This document shows, piece after piece, positions 7,047 to 16,120 of a stretch of 42,888 nucleotides of DNA. Source of the stretch: Gemmatimonadota bacterium (GTDB taxonomy: Bacteria > Gemmatimonadota > Gemmatimonadetes > Longimicrobiales > Gaopeijiaceae); NCBI GenBank assembly GCA_030550695.1, contig JAUQOX010000001.1, positions 1 to 42,888 on the forward strand. The letters run 5' to 3'. The notes beneath the pieces were generated by a model. It made no database searches. It was not told where the DNA came from and was given only the letters and a program-made list of their open reading frames with translations. Position numbers and translations under genes: made by a program. The stretch's first letter is position 1; each line of letters begins with the position of its first letter.

Positions 7047-9539
7047 ATGAACTACAACTTCACCGATCGTGTCCGGAAGGTCCTGGCCATGGCCAGGGAG
7101 GAGGCCATCCGCCTCCAGCACGACTACGTCGGGACGGAGCACATTCTCCTGGGTCTCATCCGGGAGGGGGAGGGAGTTGCGGCGGCTGTGCTCATGAACC
7201 TCAACGTAGACCTGGATGCTATTCGGGAGGGGATTGAGGAAGCGGTTCGGCCGGGAAAGGCGACCATTGCCCTGGGAGAACTTCCCTATACCTCCCGGGC
7301 CAAGAAGGTCCTGGAACTGGCCATGGCGGAGGCCAAGGAGCTGAATCATTCTTATGTGGGGACGGAACATCTGCTCCTGGGTCTTCTTCGTGAGGAAAAA
7401 GGGGTGGCGGCCCAAGTGTTGAACTCCTTGGGCGTGACCCTGGAGGACGCTCGGGCCGAAACCTTGAGGCTTCTGGGATCCGACGTGAACGGCACCGAGA
7501 GCGAGGCGGGGGGAGGGGGAGCTCTGCCCGGGGGGTTGGCTCAGGGCCCCAGGGGGGAGAAGAAAACCACGAAGACTCCGGCGTTGGACCACTTTTGCCG
7601 GGACCTTACCGAGCTCGCCCGCCAGGGGCAACTCGACCCGACCATCGGCCGGGAGAAGGAGATCCAGCGGGTGGTGGAGATCCTCTGCCGGCGAAAGAAG
7701 AACAATCCTGTGCTCATCGGTGAGCCAGGAGTGGGGAAGACGGCCATCGTGGAAGGCCTGGCCCAGCTCATTGCCCGAGGGGAGGTCACGGAATCGCTCC
7801 GCAACCACAGGGTCCTGGCCCTGGATATGGCGGCGGTCATCGCAGGCACCAAGTACCGCGGGCAGTTCGAAGAGCGCCTCAAGGCGGTGATGAACGAGAT
7901 CTCCCAAACCCGTAACGTGATTCTCTTCATCGACGAGCTGCATACCCTCGTGGGGGCAGGGGCGGCGGAAGGGGCCATTGATGCCTCCAACATGCTGAAG
8001 CCGGCCTTGGCCCGGGGCGAACTCCAATGCATCGGAGCCTCCACCCTGAACGAATATCGGAAGTACATCGAAAAGGACGGGGCGCTGGAACGCCGCTTCC
8101 AGCCCATCATCGTGGACCCGCCCACGGTGGAGGAGACCGTCAATATCCTGAAGGGCCTCCGGAGTCGTTATGAGGAACATCACCGGGTGATCATCCCCGA
8201 CGAGGCCCTGGAACAGTCGGCCCGTCTTTCGGATCGGTACATCACCGACCGTTTCCTCCCGGACAAAGCCATAGACGTCATCGACGAGGCCAGTGCCCGG
8301 GCCAGGATCGCCTCGCAGGTACCCCCACCCGAAGTCGAAGATCTCAAACAGGCCCTGTCGGAGATCGCGGCCAAGAAAGAGGAAGCCATCCGTGAACAGG
8401 ACTTCGAGCGGGCTGCGGAACTCCGCGACAAGGAGCGGGATCTCCAGCAGCAGATCCGCAATCGAGAGAAGGCCTGGGAAGAGGAAAGGCGGCGACATCG
8501 GCCTCGAATCACGGCTGACGAGGTAGCCTTTATCGTGAGCCGTTGGACGGGAATCCCCGTTACCCGTCTTCGCCAGACCGAAAGCGAGCGGCTGGTGCAC
8601 ATGGAGGACGAGCTTCACCAGAGGGTGGTGGGCCAGGATGACGCCATAGCGGCTATTTCAAGAGCCATTCGACGGAGCCGGGCTGGCCTCAAAGACCCGC
8701 GGCGTCCCATCGGCTCCTTCATTTTCTGCGGGCCGACGGGAGTGGGGAAGACGGAGTTGGCCAGGGCTTTGGCCGAGTTCCTGTTCGCGGACCGCGATGC
8801 CCTGATTCGCGTAGACATGAGCGAGTATATGGAGAAGTTCTCCGTTTCTCGCCTCATCGGGGCACCCCCCGGCTATGTGGGCTATGAAGACTCCGGGACG
8901 CTTACCAAGGCGGTGCGGCGTCGCCCCTACAGCGTGGTCCTCCTGGATGAGATCGAGAAGGCCCATCCCGATGTGTTCAATATCCTTCTCCAGGTCTTGG
9001 ATGAAGGGCACCTGACCGACAATTATGGGCGGGTCATCGACTTCAAGAACACCATCCTGATCATGACCTCCAACCTCGGTGGGCGGGACATCAGCAAGGG
9101 CGGGGGCTTGGGTTTCCACGCCCGGGATCCGCAATCCACCTACGAGGTCATGAAAGACAAGGTGCGGCGGGAGGTGGAGAGGGTCTTCAACCCGGAATTC
9201 TTGAACCGGGTGGACGATATCATCGTGTTCCACCCCCTTAGCCGAGAAGACATCGGCAAGATTGTGCATATTCTGCTAAAAGACGTAAGAAATCGGCTGG
9301 CCGAGGAACACCTCTCGTTGAAATTGTCCGAAGCTGCCCTGGCTTTCCTCGTGGATCGGGGGTACGACGAGAAATTCGGCGCTCGACCCCTCCGTCGGGC
9401 GATCCAGCGTTATTTGGAAGATCCCCTTTCGGAAAAGATCCTCCAAGGGGAGTTTGCTCCGGGAGACGAGATAGAGGTGGACGTGGCCCCCGATGGTGAT
9501 CACTTGAATCTTCGGGCTGTCTCCTCCACCAAGACCTGA
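7047..9539 (+). CDS. clpC: ATP-dependent Clp protease ATP-binding subunit ClpC
   Basis: AAA+ unfoldase feeding substrates to ClpP. The 830 residues carry, in order, a double Clp N-domain (~1-145, two copies of a segment ending VGTEHLLLGL), AAA1 with Walker A GEPGVGKTAIVEG, a middle domain with a UVR motif (AIREQDFERAAELRDKE), and AAA2 with Walker A GPTGVGKTELARALA. A GGGLGF loop in AAA2 corresponds to the ClpP-docking tripeptide. ATG 7047 gives the standard N-terminus (MNYNFTDRVRKVLAMAREEA); the frame extends upstream into the mcsB end but without family similarity. It is the last gene of the mcsA-mcsB-clpC set and is followed after two bases by bamA. clpP is not in the window. Confidence 0.96.
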   Translation: MNYNFTDRVRKVLAMAREEAIRLQHDYVGTEHILLGLIREGEGVAAAVLMNLNVDLDAIREGIEEAVRPGKATIALGELPYTSRAKKVLELAMAEAKELNHSYVGTEHLLLGLLREEKGVAAQVLNSLGVTLEDARAETLRLLGSDVNGTESEAGGGGALPGGLAQGPRGEKKTTKTPALDHFCRDLTELARQGQLDPTIGREKEIQRVVEILCRRKKNNPVLIGEPGVGKTAIVEGLAQLIARGEVTESLRNHRVLALDMAAVIAGTKYRGQFEERLKAVMNEISQTRNVILFIDELHTLVGAGAAEGAIDASNMLKPALARGELQCIGASTLNEYRKYIEKDGALERRFQPIIVDPPTVEETVNILKGLRSRYEEHHRVIIPDEALEQSARLSDRYITDRFLPDKAIDVIDEASARARIASQVPPPEVEDLKQALSEIAAKKEEAIREQDFERAAELRDKERDLQQQIRNREKAWEEERRRHRPRITADEVAFIVSRWTGIPVTRLRQTESERLVHMEDELHQRVVGQDDAIAAISRAIRRSRAGLKDPRRPIGSFIFCGPTGVGKTELARALAEFLFADRDALIRVDMSEYMEKFSVSRLIGAPPGYVGYEDSGTLTKAVRRRPYSVVLLDEIEKAHPDVFNILLQVLDEGHLTDNYGRVIDFKNTILIMTSNLGGRDISKGGGLGFHARDPQSTYEVMKDKVRREVERVFNPEFLNRVDDIIVFHPLSREDIGKIVHILLKDVRNRLAEEHLSLKLSEAALAFLVDRGYDEKFGARPLRRAIQRYLEDPLSEKILQGEFAPGDEIEVDVAPDGDHLNLRAVSSTKT

Positions 9540-9541
9540 CC

Positions 9542-11995
9542 GTGGCATTGCCAGGGTTCCTACTCCGAAATGGCCGGCTGCTCTTGCTGGCCGTCAGCCT
9601 CAGCCTACCGGCAGGTGCGTTGCCTTGGGGAGGTGTGGGGGCCCAGGGCGCCCCCTCCCAGTCTGCCCCGGCCGTGGTTCGCGTGGACTCCATCGAAGTG
9701 GTGGGGAACTACAGGGTATCCACGGTGACCATTCTCGGCACATTGGGCTTTGAAGTCGGATCCGAGGTCACCTACCGAGATATCCAGAGGAGCATCAAGA
9801 TCCTCTACGCCACGGAGCAATTCGAGGACATCCAGGTCTGGGCCAGAGGGAGCGAGGGAGAACCGGTGGTTTTGGTCGTGGAGGTCAAGGAGTTCCCAGC
9901 CGTTCGCCGCCTGGCCATCCAAGGGCTGCAGCGGATCAACGAGAAAACGGTGAGGGATACCACCGGGCTCCAACCCAACCGGCCTTACTCCCCTGCCAAG
10001 GTTGCTCGGGCCAAAGCCTTCATTCGCGCCGAACTGGGCAAGAAGGGGGTGCCGTTTGCCCGAATCGAAGAGCGGATGGTGGAGGTAGAGGGCGAACGTG
10101 GGCGGGTGGATCTCTTCCTGGATGTGACCGAGGGAAACCGGGTGACCCTCGCTCAGATCGAGATCCGCGGCAACGATTTCCTTGGGGACGGAGAGATCCT
10201 GGATGCCCTCAAGACCAGTAAGGAAGGTTTCTGGTGGTTCCAGAGCGGCCGGTATGATGCTGATCTGGTCCAAAAGGACCTGGAGGAATCCATCCCGAAG
10301 CTCTATCGAAGCCGGGGCTTCCTGGATTTACGGGTGCTTGGGGATACCTTGATCGTGGACCCCGAGACCGGAAAGGCACGCCTGGAAGTGGCCCTCGAGG
10401 AGGGCCCACGGTACCGTCTGGCCGAGTTTCGGGTCGAGGGGAACCGACGGTTCTCCACGGACGAGGTTCAGCGCTTCTTCCGCCTCGAGGAGGGAGGCCT
10501 GTTTCGGACCCTCGGGTTGGGTCGGCGGGAGGGAGAAGAAAGAAGGCCGGTCTTCAACGGGGTCGCCTTCGACGATGCCGCGCAACGCCTCCGCCAAGCC
10601 TACAACGACGAGGGGTACATCTGGGCCCAGATCGAGCCGTGGGTGGAAGTGCTGGAGGAAAGGGCGCAGGATGGATCGCGACTGCTCCGGGCCGGCTGGC
10701 GCATCGTGGAGAACAACCCCGCCTATGTGAACCGGGTGTCCATTGCAGGAAATGAGTATACCCATGAGCGGGTCATCCGGGAGAAGATCTTCATCCTGCC
10801 CGGGGACGTCTACAGCCAAAGCCGCTTGATCTCCAGTTATCAAAGCATCGCTTCCTTGGGATTCTTCGAAACCCCCCTCCCGCAACCCGACATCGAGCCG
10901 GATCCGACCACCGGCGACGTGAACATCACGTTCCACGTCAAAGAGAAGCAGACGGGATCCATCAACTTCGGTTCGGCGGTCGGTGGAGGGACGGGGTTGT
11001 CGGGGTTCCTGGGATATGACCAGCCGAATCTTTTCGGACAAGCCAAAGAAGGGCATTTGCGCTGGGATTTCGGCCGCTACATCAATAGTTTCACCTTTTC
11101 CTACTCCGACCCGGCTCTCTTCGAATCCCAGGTGAGCGGGACTCTGTCCATTTTCAACGCCCGCGATCGGTTTTTCCAGTTCCGCACCGGTCGGAGGAAG
11201 CGCGTGGGGTTCAGCCTCCAATTCGGGTTCCCCGTCCCTTGGTCCTTACGCACCCGCCTGTTCGCGGGCTACAGCCTCTCCCGGACGGAGTACCGCCTCT
11301 TCCAGGACGTGGACGACACCTCCCTCTTCGGGCTTCCGCCCGGTACCCAGAGCACGCTGTCCCTCGGAGTCACCCGGAGCAGCTTGAACCATCCCCTTTT
11401 CCCCACCGCGGGGTCCCGCCTTAGCTGGAGCACCGAATTCAACGGAGGGGTCCTGGGAGGCGACGGGGACTTCCTCCGACACCTGGCGGACGCTTCGTGG
11501 TATGTTCCGGTCGGCCGCCTCGGGGGCCGGCAGCCGGGCTCCCGGCCGGTCCAGCTTACCCTCGGACTTACCGTCCGGGCGGGGGCGGTTTTTGGAAACG
11601 TGGAGCGTTTCCCCTTCGACCGTTTTTGGATGGGGGGCGTCCAGTTCGGGCAGCAACTCAGGGGATACGACGAGACCTCCATCACGCCGCTGGGGTACTA
11701 CCCCGAGGGTTCCCGGGACCTGGCGGACATCCAGCGGCTGGGCAACGCCTATCTTTCCGCCACCGCTGAGTATGCCGTTCGCCTCAACGACAACATTTCC
11801 CTTTCGCTGTTCATGGATGCGGGTAACCTCTGGGCAGACCCCAGGCATATGGATCCCAGCCGGCTCTATCGAGGGGCAGGAATTGGAATCCAGTTGGTGA
11901 CGCCCTTCGGTCCATTGGGGCTGGATTACGCGTATGGTTTCGACAAGTCGAGGCCGGGTTGGCAATTCCATTTCCGCATGGGGCCGGGATTCTGA
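9542..11995 (+). CDS. bamA: Outer membrane protein assembly factor BamA
   Basis: Omp85-family core of the machine that inserts beta-barrel proteins into the outer membrane. The 817-residue product has an N-terminal signal sequence (hydrophobic residues ~10-25), a periplasmic series of POTRA domains (first starting around VDSIEVVGNYRVSTVTILGT), and a C-terminal barrel. The barrel contains the conserved lid-loop motif at QLRGYDE and the protein ends in Phe, as expected for an outer-membrane barrel. The start is GTG 9542, two bases after the clpC stop; no in-frame ATG gives a better signal peptide. skp follows 70 bases later, the same order as bamA-skp-lpxD in many diderms. Confidence 0.94.
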   Translation: MALPGFLLRNGRLLLLAVSLSLPAGALPWGGVGAQGAPSQSAPAVVRVDSIEVVGNYRVSTVTILGTLGFEVGSEVTYRDIQRSIKILYATEQFEDIQVWARGSEGEPVVLVVEVKEFPAVRRLAIQGLQRINEKTVRDTTGLQPNRPYSPAKVARAKAFIRAELGKKGVPFARIEERMVEVEGERGRVDLFLDVTEGNRVTLAQIEIRGNDFLGDGEILDALKTSKEGFWWFQSGRYDADLVQKDLEESIPKLYRSRGFLDLRVLGDTLIVDPETGKARLEVALEEGPRYRLAEFRVEGNRRFSTDEVQRFFRLEEGGLFRTLGLGRREGEERRPVFNGVAFDDAAQRLRQAYNDEGYIWAQIEPWVEVLEERAQDGSRLLRAGWRIVENNPAYVNRVSIAGNEYTHERVIREKIFILPGDVYSQSRLISSYQSIASLGFFETPLPQPDIEPDPTTGDVNITFHVKEKQTGSINFGSAVGGGTGLSGFLGYDQPNLFGQAKEGHLRWDFGRYINSFTFSYSDPALFESQVSGTLSIFNARDRFFQFRTGRRKRVGFSLQFGFPVPWSLRTRLFAGYSLSRTEYRLFQDVDDTSLFGLPPGTQSTLSLGVTRSSLNHPLFPTAGSRLSWSTEFNGGVLGGDGDFLRHLADASWYVPVGRLGGRQPGSRPVQLTLGLTVRAGAVFGNVERFPFDRFWMGGVQFGQQLRGYDETSITPLGYYPEGSRDLADIQRLGNAYLSATAEYAVRLNDNISLSLFMDAGNLWADPRHMDPSRLYRGAGIGIQLVTPFGPLGLDYAYGFDKSRPGWQFHFRMGPGF

Positions 11996-12065
11996 GATCG
12001 GCGGAGGCGACTCCAGCCGCCTGTCGGGAGTCCTTTGCCCCACCAAACCAAGGGAGAGAGCGCCG

Positions 12066-12620
12066 ATGCGTGCCGCGTGGATTGCAGTGGGGCTTGTTTT
12101 GGGGCTGGGGCAAGTGGGTTCCCTTCGGGCCCAGGCCGTGGTCAAGTTGGGGTATATCGATTCCCAGGCGATCCTCGCCCAGGATCCTGCCGCCCGGCAG
12201 GCCCAGGCCCAGTTTGAAGCCGACATGAACCGCTACCGGGCCGAGGTGCAGCAGCTGGGGGAGCAACTTCAGCGCCTGATTCAGCAGTACGAGCAGCAAC
12301 AGGCCATGCTGTCCGAAGCCGCCAAGGCGAACCGCCAAGAGGAGATCCGCCTCAAGCAGAATCAGTACCAGCAGCGCATCACCGAGCTGGAACAACAGGC
12401 AGGCCAGCGCCAGGCGGAGCTGGTGGAGCCGGTCATGCAGAGGATCAACCAGGTGATCGAGCAGATCCGGGCGGAGGGGAACTATTCCATAATTTTTGAT
12501 GTGGCCGCCCAAGGCATTATCGCGGCGGACCCCGCGTTGGATCTGACCCAGGAGGTGATCCGGCGTCTCAAGGCTCTCCCGGCCCAGGGCACGCCGTCGT
12601 CGGGGCCGGTACGGCGTTAG
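12066..12620 (+). CDS. skp: Periplasmic chaperone Skp/OmpH
   Basis: Skp holds unfolded outer-membrane proteins in the periplasm for delivery to BamA. The 184-residue precursor has a signal peptide ending near LRAQA (residues ~19-23), a start of the mature body at VVKLGYIDSQAIL, then a long Gln/Glu-rich coiled coil (~45-130) forming the tentacle arms, and a C-terminal beta segment with NYSIIFDVAAQGIIAADP. ATG 12066 follows GGGAG at 12052-12056. Its position between bamA and lpxD supports the call. Confidence 0.9.
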   Translation: MRAAWIAVGLVLGLGQVGSLRAQAVVKLGYIDSQAILAQDPAARQAQAQFEADMNRYRAEVQQLGEQLQRLIQQYEQQQAMLSEAAKANRQEEIRLKQNQYQQRITELEQQAGQRQAELVEPVMQRINQVIEQIRAEGNYSIIFDVAAQGIIAADPALDLTQEVIRRLKALPAQGTPSSGPVRR

Positions 12621-12643
12621 ATCCGGCAAACCATGCGAGCTCG

Positions 12644-12678
12644 GGCCCGTGGGTGTCCTCAAAAGGACCCCATGGGCC
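12644..12678 (+). terminator. Strong hairpin after skp, possible terminator
   Basis: Ten pairs between 12644-12653 and 12669-12678 (one G-T), a small internal loop, then four more pairs (12656-12659 with 12664-12667) closing a 4-base loop. The sequence after it is only moderately T-rich (TTGCTGTTGCT). It lies 23 bases after the skp stop in the 195-base gap before lpxD, the largest gap in the first half of the window, so it may end or weaken transcription of the prfB-skp block. The rest of the gap (12679-12815) shows no convincing promoter. Confidence 0.5.
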
Positions 12679-12815
12679 TTGCTGTTGCTCCGGGGAGCTG
12701 TCCGTCCTTCCCTCGAAGATCCCGGACCGGGGGGTGAGGGGGGAGGCTGCCGTCGGTTTCCCCGCCGTGGTATGAAGGTGCCAGGACCCTTCCGGTAACG
12801 GAGGATCAAAGTCCC

Positions 12816-13913
12816 ATGAGAACGGAAGCATCGGCCGGAACCGGCGCTTTCCCCACCCTCACCCTCCGAGAGGTGGCGGAAACGGTAGGGGGAGACGTAG
12901 AGGGCGAAGCGTCTCTTCGGGTCAGGGGGGTGGCCCCCCTGGAGGAAGCTGGGCCGGGGGACCTGGCTTTCCTGGCCGACCGGCGTTACCTGAGGTTCGT
13001 GGAGGGCTGCCGGGCCCAAGCGATTTTGGTCACCCGCGAACTGGCGCCTTTCACCGGGGCCTTCCAAGGAAGGGTGGTGGTTACGGATGGCCACCAAGCC
13101 CTGGCGCGACTGCTACGACACCTGTTTCCACCGCCCCCCCCCAAGCCGGGAATCCACCCTACCGCGGTGGTGGCCTCCACGGCCCGTTTGGGTCAGGGTG
13201 TGGCCGTAGGCCCCTACGCGGTGGTGGAGGAGGAGGTGGTGGTGGGCGAAAGGGTGAGCATTGCCGCCCACTGCGTCTTGGGGCGAGGAAGCCAGGTGGG
13301 GGACGACTCGGTGCTCCATCCCCACGTGGTTCTCTACCCCGGTGTCAGAGTGGGGAAACGAGTCATCCTCCATGCGGGAGTGCGCCTCGGAGTGGATGGC
13401 TTCGGATACGTTCCCGGCCCTGAGGGCCCTGTGAAAGTACCCCAGATCGGGGGTTGCGTGGTGGAAGACGACGTGGAGATGGGAGCCAACACCTGTGTGG
13501 ACCGGGGGTCCATCGGGCGGACGGTGGTGGGGCGGGGTACCAAGCTGGACAATCTGGTGCATCTGGCCCATAACGTGCGGATCGGACGCCGCGTGCTCAT
13601 GGCAGCCATGGTCGGGGTGGCTGGTTCGAGTCGGGTGGGGGATGACGTCCAGATGGGTGGGCAAGCCGGGGTGGCCGGTCACGTGGAAGTGGGTCCGGGG
13701 GCCCGGCTGGCGGCTCAGGCCGGGGTCATCGGAGACATCCCTCCAGGAGAGACGGTCTCGGGTTTTCCTGCCCGAAATCACCGGGAGTTTTTCAGGGCCA
13801 TGGGACACCTTTTCCGGATGGAGGATCTCCTGAGCCGGTTGAAGAGGCTGGAATCGCGCTGCGCGGCCGTGGAAGAAAAGTTGGGGGGAAGGGGCGGCAA
13901 GGATTTGCGATGA
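12816..13913 (+). CDS. lpxD: UDP-3-O-(3-hydroxyacyl)glucosamine N-acyltransferase LpxD
   Basis: Adds the second hydroxyacyl chain, to the 2-amino group, in lipid A synthesis, using acyl-ACP. The 365-residue protein has the N-terminal uridine-binding domain (~10-110), a left-handed parallel beta-helix of hexapeptide repeats (~110-320) and a C-terminal helical segment. The catalytic histidine is in the motif LAHNV (His252). ATG 12816 has GGAG at about 12800-12803 upstream. lpxC-fabZ follows after 105 bases, a gap in which I find no clear promoter or terminator. Confidence 0.93.
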   Translation: MRTEASAGTGAFPTLTLREVAETVGGDVEGEASLRVRGVAPLEEAGPGDLAFLADRRYLRFVEGCRAQAILVTRELAPFTGAFQGRVVVTDGHQALARLLRHLFPPPPPKPGIHPTAVVASTARLGQGVAVGPYAVVEEEVVVGERVSIAAHCVLGRGSQVGDDSVLHPHVVLYPGVRVGKRVILHAGVRLGVDGFGYVPGPEGPVKVPQIGGCVVEDDVEMGANTCVDRGSIGRTVVGRGTKLDNLVHLAHNVRIGRRVLMAAMVGVAGSSRVGDDVQMGGQAGVAGHVEVGPGARLAAQAGVIGDIPPGETVSGFPARNHREFFRAMGHLFRMEDLLSRLKRLESRCAAVEEKLGGRGGKDLR

Positions 13914-14018
13914 CAGAAAACCATTCGGCATGTTAGGTTATATCCCTTTCAGGCCCGTATCACCTCCCTCCGGTCCGGGAGAGGACGACAAGGACAACCC
14001 AGGAGAGGTTGTTGCCGA

Positions 14019-15305
14019 ATGAACCATCCACCTCAAAGGACTCTTGCGAAGAGTGTGCAATTGGAAGGCCTGGGAGTGCACACGGGGGTATTCTCCAGGC
14101 TGTCCATCCTGCCGGCTGAAGTGGGTAGCGGGATCCGGATCCGTCGGCTGGACCTGCCCGGGACGGCGGCTTTTCCGGTGGATCTGGCTCACGTCCGGGA
14201 AACCGAGCTGGGAACCACCGTGGGGGAAGGTGAGGTCACCGTAAGGACGGTGGAACACGCCATGGCGGCCTTGTCGGCCTGGGGAATCGACAATGCCTTG
14301 TTGGACCTGGACGGGCCGGAGCTGCCCATCCTGGACGGGAGCTTCCAGGGATATTTCGAAGCGTTGGCGGGTGCCGGAGTGCAGGAGCAGGAGGCCCCCA
14401 AACGGATCGTTCGGCTGCGGGAGCCGGTCACCGTCAGCTTGGAGACCGGCGAATTCTATGTGGCTTCTCCCAGCGAGGAGTTTCGCATTTCCGCGACCAT
14501 CCATTTCCCGCACCCTGCCATCGGAAGCCAGTTCGGGACGTATTCTGTCCGGGAAGAGGCCTTCGGCAGGGAGTTGGCCCCCGCGCGGACCTTCGGGTTC
14601 CAGAGCGACGTGGAAAGTCTCCGGGCCCGGGGGATGGCTCTCGGGGCGTCCTTCGAAAACACCCTCGTTTTGGGTGATGAAGGAGTCCTCAACGGTCCGT
14701 TACGGTTCCCCGACGAGTTTCTGCGCCACAAAGTGGGGGACGTCGTGGGCGACCTCGCCCTTCTGGGTGGGAGCCTAAAGCTCCACGTAGTGGCGGAGAG
14801 GCCCAGTCACAAGGGGAACATCGCGCTGGGCCGAGCCATCGAGAAGGCCGTCGGTCGGGAGTCCGGGGCCCCCATCGTGGACATCCAGAAGATCATGGAA
14901 TACCTCCCCCACCGCTTCCCCATGCTCCTGGTGGACCGCATCGTGGAGGTGGAGTCCGGCAGGCGGATCGTGGGGATCAAGAACGTCACCATCAACGAAC
15001 CCTTCTTCCAGGGGCATTTTCCGGGCCATCCCATCATGCCCGGGGTTTTGATCATCGAGGCCATGGGTCAGGTCGGTGGCCTGCTCCTGATGGATGCGGT
15101 GGAAAAGCCTGAGAACTATGTGGTCTATTTCATGGCCTTGGACAACGTCCGCTGGCGCCGGCCGGTGGTCCCGGGAGACCAGATCGTCTTCGAGCTGGAG
15201 ATGCTCCAGTTCCGGCGGCACGTTTGCAAGATGAGGGGGAGAGGTTTCGTGGACGGACATCTCGTGGCAGAGGCGGAGCTGATGGCCCGCATCGTGGAAC
15301 GATGA
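14019..15305 (+). CDS. lpxC-fabZ: Bifunctional LpxC deacetylase / FabZ dehydratase fusion
   Basis: Residues 1 to about 280 form LpxC, the zinc enzyme that deacetylates UDP-3-O-acyl-GlcNAc, the committed step of lipid A synthesis. The zinc ligands are all present: His80 (TVEHAM), His237 and Asp241 (LRHKVGD), with His264 (SHKGN) as the catalytic base. From about residue 286 a FabZ hotdog domain follows, with HRFPMLLVDR and the active site GHFPGHP/EAMGQ (His333, Glu347), which dehydrates 3-hydroxyacyl-ACP. The 428-residue fusion couples the use and the dehydration of the same 3-hydroxyacyl-ACP pool; such fusions are known in Bacteroidota and other groups. AGGAGA sits upstream of ATG 14019. The stop overlaps the lpxA start (ATGA). 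Confidence 0.95.
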   Translation: MNHPPQRTLAKSVQLEGLGVHTGVFSRLSILPAEVGSGIRIRRLDLPGTAAFPVDLAHVRETELGTTVGEGEVTVRTVEHAMAALSAWGIDNALLDLDGPELPILDGSFQGYFEALAGAGVQEQEAPKRIVRLREPVTVSLETGEFYVASPSEEFRISATIHFPHPAIGSQFGTYSVREEAFGRELAPARTFGFQSDVESLRARGMALGASFENTLVLGDEGVLNGPLRFPDEFLRHKVGDVVGDLALLGGSLKLHVVAERPSHKGNIALGRAIEKAVGRESGAPIVDIQKIMEYLPHRFPMLLVDRIVEVESGRRIVGIKNVTINEPFFQGHFPGHPIMPGVLIIEAMGQVGGLLLMDAVEKPENYVVYFMALDNVRWRRPVVPGDQIVFELEMLQFRRHVCKMRGRGFVDGHLVAEAELMARIVER

Positions 15306-16120
15306 GTCGGGTGCGGGCGGATTCGGCGGAGAGCGTGGAGGTTCGTATCCACGCCACGGCACTGGTGGACGAGACCGCGGAGCTGGGGGTGGGCGTGGAG
15401 ATCGGCCCTTGGTCCATCGTGGGTCCCAAGGTCCGCATCGGAGACGGCACACGGATCGGATCCCAAGTGCTGATCGAGCGGAATACGGTGGTGGGGACCG
15501 GTTGCCGGATCCATCATGGAGCGGTTCTGGGCACGGATCCCCAGGACCTGAAATTCAAAGGGGAAGAAACGTTTCTGGTGGTGGGGGACCGGACCACGAT
15601 CCGGGAGTACGCTACGCTGAATCGAGGTACCTCCTATTCGGGCGAAACCAGGATCGGCAACGACTGTTATCTGATGGCCTACAGCCACGTGGCCCACGAC
15701 TGTCATCTCGGGAACGGCGTCATCTTGGCCAATGCGGTGAACATGGGTGGACATGTGAGCATCGGGGATTGGGTGGTGGTAGGAGGGCTCACGGCCATTC
15801 ATCAGTTTGTGCGGATCGGGGCCCATGCCATGGTGGGTGGGGCTTCCAGGGCCGCCCAGGATGTGCCTCCCTATACGAAGGCGGCAGGAAGTCCCATGAA
15901 GCTCTACGGCCTGAATACGGTGGGCCTCGTGCGGAGAGGCTTCTCACCCGAGCTTCGCCAGGCCTTGCGAAAGGCTTATCGCTTGGTTTTCCGGACCGCC
16001 CTTCCTCTGAGTCAGGCCGTGGCCATGGCCGAAGCGCAGGAGGAGTTCAAGGCCTTTCCGGAAGTCCTTCACTTCCTTGCCTTCTTCAGGAACAGCAAGA
16101 GGGGCATCACCGCCGCATGA
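15302..16120 (+). CDS. lpxA: Acyl-ACP:UDP-N-acetylglucosamine O-acyltransferase LpxA
   Basis: First enzyme of lipid A synthesis. The 272-residue protein is a left-handed beta-helix of hexapeptide repeats with the family landmarks: catalytic His132 in SHVAHDC, and HQFVRIGAHAMVGGAS, plus a C-terminal helical domain beginning near LRQALRKAYRLVFR. It is slightly longer than E. coli LpxA (262) at the N-terminus. ATG 15302 overlaps the lpxC-fabZ stop by four bases; an open frame continues upstream but only through the FabZ coding region. The stop overlaps the next start in the same way. Confidence 0.94.
   Translation: MSRVRADSAESVEVRIHATALVDETAELGVGVEIGPWSIVGPKVRIGDGTRIGSQVLIERNTVVGTGCRIHHGAVLGTDPQDLKFKGEETFLVVGDRTTIREYATLNRGTSYSGETRIGNDCYLMAYSHVAHDCHLGNGVILANAVNMGGHVSIGDWVVVGGLTAIHQFVRIGAHAMVGGASRAAQDVPPYTKAAGSPMKLYGLNTVGLVRRGFSPELRQALRKAYRLVFRTALPLSQAVAMAEAQEEFKAFPEVLHFLAFFRNSKRGITAA

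Noticed and set aside
7023..8618. Long open frame (531 residues) antisense to clpC
   Set aside because: High-GC coding DNA keeps open frames on the opposite strand. The sense frame encodes a complete ClpC with all motifs, and the antisense product shows no family segment, signal or plausible start region.
11996..12065. Small inverted repeat between bamA and skp (12009-12014 with 12027-12032)
   Set aside because: Only six pairs with a 12-base loop, so chance formation is likely in GC-rich DNA; not called a terminator.
13914..14018. TATATC near 13939 as a promoter before lpxC-fabZ
   Set aside because: No -35-like hexamer at 16-18 bases upstream; the gene can be read from the lpxD transcript.
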